Positions 62,237 through 64,000 of a stretch of 64,000 nt of DNA are shown piece by piece. The DNA is from Sarcomyxa edulis. Its lineage: Eukaryota > Basidiomycota > Agaricomycetes > Agaricales > Mycenaceae. Within the stretch, counting starts at the first letter, position 1, and each line of letters opens with the position of its first letter. The stretch is from contig QUOL01000021.1 in the NCBI GenBank assembly GCA_009761415.1, forward strand, positions 124,001 to 188,000. The letters are read 5' to 3'. Under the pieces are notes generated by a model. The model had not been told where the DNA came from and did no database searches. It saw nothing but the letters and a program-made list of their open reading frames with translations. A program made the position numbers and the translations under genes.

Positions 62237-64000
62237 ATGTTCGAGGGTGATACACCACCAGAAGACAAGCACCATCCTTCATTCAACAGATTTTTCATCA
62301 CCGGGGACTTCACGAATGACCTCGAAGACTTGCCTTTACCTCAACTCAAAGTCGTGACTGGCGATGATTCTGGGGACAATTCAGCGCGTACACGCCGGAG
62401 GACAGTCCATTCGAGTAGTATACCAGGGTGTAACCAGGATGGCCTCGCCGTTTCACCAGCAGCAATGTTTTTGTCTTCGTTTAGTGCCCCAGGCCCTTCG
62501 TATGCCACTGCCCCCCTGGAACCCGATGGGGAAGGTGCTCTCGTCGCAGGATACACTCTGGGTCCCATAATAGGCTATGGAGGCTTCTCAACCATAAGAA
62601 AAGCCTCGTCTTCATCTGGAGGTACAGTTGCCGTCAAAATCGTACGGCGCAAAGATATCTCCAGGCAACCGCACCCCAACCTCGCACGAAAACACCTCGA
62701 CCATGAAGCCGCTGTCTGGTCTACTCTCAGCCATGAGCACATCTTGCCGCTCTTCCACTCCGTTCATACTCTTTACGCCGATTTCTTCGTCACTCTCTTT
62801 TGCCCCGCTGGTTCTCTGTTTGATATCCTCAAGAGAGACGGTCGGCCGGCGCTGCCACAGGACGATGCGGGTATGATGTTTAGACAGGTGGTCAGAGGGC
62901 TGAGGTACTTGCACGAGGTCGCGCTGTTGGTCCATAGGGACATCAAACTAGAAAATATCCTCGTCGATGAAACCGGTGTGTGCAGAATTGGTGATTTTGG
63001 CATGACCAGGAGAATTGGTGAATCAGACACTGGTGAACAAGACACTGAACATGAACAAGCCGTGAAAGGATCGGCTCTTCCTGTTCATCTGTCCATGATT
63101 CGTCATCAGAGCGCACGGCATCGCAATTCTTCACCATTTCCCGAGACGTCGGCTTCTTCACAATCATCATCTGCTTCTACTCACGTATTCAGACCAGGAT
63201 CCCTTCCTTATGCTTCGCCAGAACTGCTTCTGGCTAGTTCAGTCCCACCTCACCCGGCTCAAGATATGTGGGCATTGGGAGTTCTGCTCTACACATTACT
63301 GACCGGACGATTGCCATTCACAGACGCGTTCGAGCCACGTCTGCAAATGAAGATTTTACATGGTAGGTTTATACTCATAAAGTTAACTCAGAAAGTTGAC
63401 TCACTGAACGTCATGCTGTCGGCCATTCAGGTGTTTATGAAATGCCTCCCGGTATCGGACGCGGTGCAGAACGCCTTCTTCAAGGATGCCTCGATCGATC
63501 TGTTGTGAGTCGCTGGACTATTGCTATGGTCGATGAGGTCGCCTGGAGCGTTGGCTGGGGTGCAGAAGGTGACGATGCTACGCCTACACCACCACCTGAG
63601 AAGGATGTGTCCCATCCTCACCATGCCGAAAATATTCCCATACCACCAAGCCGTGACTGGGATCAAGAGGGACCGGGTTCAAGGCCGTCGTTGAAGACAG
63701 CCAGACGTCGATCATCGTCCCGAATCCAGCGTTCTACATCCAGATCGCCTGTCGTCATCCGCTCGGCGCTCTCAGGGAGGAATGGGTCCAGTCGCAGTAT
63801 CTCACGCCCTGGACCCTCCTTCTCTGCTTTCAACGCATCCATTCTGCACTCATCATCACCCTCATCATCACCTGCATCTAGTACTTTCCTCGACTCGGCG
63901 CTGAGGACATCACCCTCACCGCCAACGTCACTCGAACGCGAACGTGGACGCCGCCCACGAAAGTCGTACCAGGTCCAGTCAACCTCGCGTTCTCCCAGCC
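62237..64000 (+). CDS. Serine/threonine protein kinase, 3' end outside window
   Basis: Exon 1 runs from the ATG at 62237 to 63362, then a 68-bp intron (63363-63430), then an exon open to the window edge. After about 110 disordered residues the kinase domain shows IIGYGGFSTIRKA (Gly loop), VAVKIVRR (ATP-binding Lys), HRDIKLEN, GDFGMTRR (DFG) and SLPYASPELLL (APE equivalent, SPE). An ~60-residue Ser/His-rich insert lies between DFG and SPE, lengthening the activation segment. MWALGVLLYTLLTGRLPF and WTIAMVDEVAWSVGWG complete the domain. A long Ser/Pro/Arg-rich tail follows with SSRSISRP-type text. The layout suits CAMK-group fungal kinases; no specific ortholog is assigned. Three in-frame upstream Met codons are ignored because the preceding text looks untranslated. 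Confidence 0.85.

Noticed and set aside
63841..63900. CATCATCACC-like repeats read as a tandem repeat element
   Set aside because: They encode the Ser/Pro-rich tail of the kinase and are low-complexity coding sequence.

Overview
The window looks like nuclear DNA of a filamentous basidiomycete, probably an agaricomycete. Genes are split by many short introns (mostly 50-70 bp, GT-AG with CTAAC/CTAAT-like branch sites), exon phases join cleanly, and the product set is fungal: Laa1, Afg2, Gpi16, Rce1, an EB1 protein, ATP synthase subunit f, anthranilate phosphoribosyltransferase, sedolisins and expanded FAD monooxygenases. No database search was possible. Names rest on recognisable motifs and family knowledge; exon borders were traced by hand from splice signals and reading phase.

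Layout. 1-1.3 kb: 5' part of a flavin monooxygenase (minus). 1.3-6.3 kb: no intact gene, but relics of an APH-type phosphotransferase and of a salicylate-hydroxylase-like monooxygenase. 6.3-6.9 kb: dual-specificity phosphatase (minus). 7-10.9 kb: gene-poor. 10.9-17.9 kb: a 19-exon HEAT-repeat gene (LAA1/HEATR5, 2019 aa). 18.1-21.2 kb: AFG2 AAA-ATPase (minus), divergent from GPI16/PIG-T at 21.6-23.6 kb. 24.7-25.3 kb: 3' part of an unrecognised gene. 27.3-27.8 kb: ATP17 with a 9-nt exon. 28.4-30.7 kb: S10-type carboxypeptidase (minus). 31.1-35.1 kb: two tandem paralogous FAD monooxygenases (minus). 36.6-37.2 kb: small Cys-rich hypothetical gene. 37.5-38.7 kb: RCE1 CAAX protease (minus). 39.3-40.6 kb: mitochondrial PPR-like protein. 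41.0-42.8 kb: membrane coiled-coil protein. 43.1-44.0 kb: basic nuclear/nucleolar-type protein. 45.1-45.6 kb: possible small secreted protein. 45.7-47.4 kb: MFS monocarboxylate-type transporter. 47.8-48.9 kb: EB1/Bim1. 49.5-60.2 kb: two sedolisin (S53) paralogs in inverted orientation enclosing a secreted protein of unknown function and a Poa1-like macro-domain protein. 60.8-62.0 kb: TRP4. 62.2 kb to the end: protein kinase, truncated by the window edge.

Functionally this is a mosaic. Housekeeping genes (vesicle traffic, 60S ribosome maturation, GPI anchoring, prenyl-protein processing, respiration, microtubules, tryptophan synthesis) alternate with secretory or catabolic genes that duplicate and decay (flavin monooxygenases, secreted peptidases, APH-like kinases). 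I found no clear new multi-gene system. The most distinctive items are two GC-AG introns, one of them supported by paralog comparison; a 9-nt exon in ATP17; the birth-and-death pattern of the monooxygenases; the inverted sedolisin block; and an uncharacterised secreted protein inside it.
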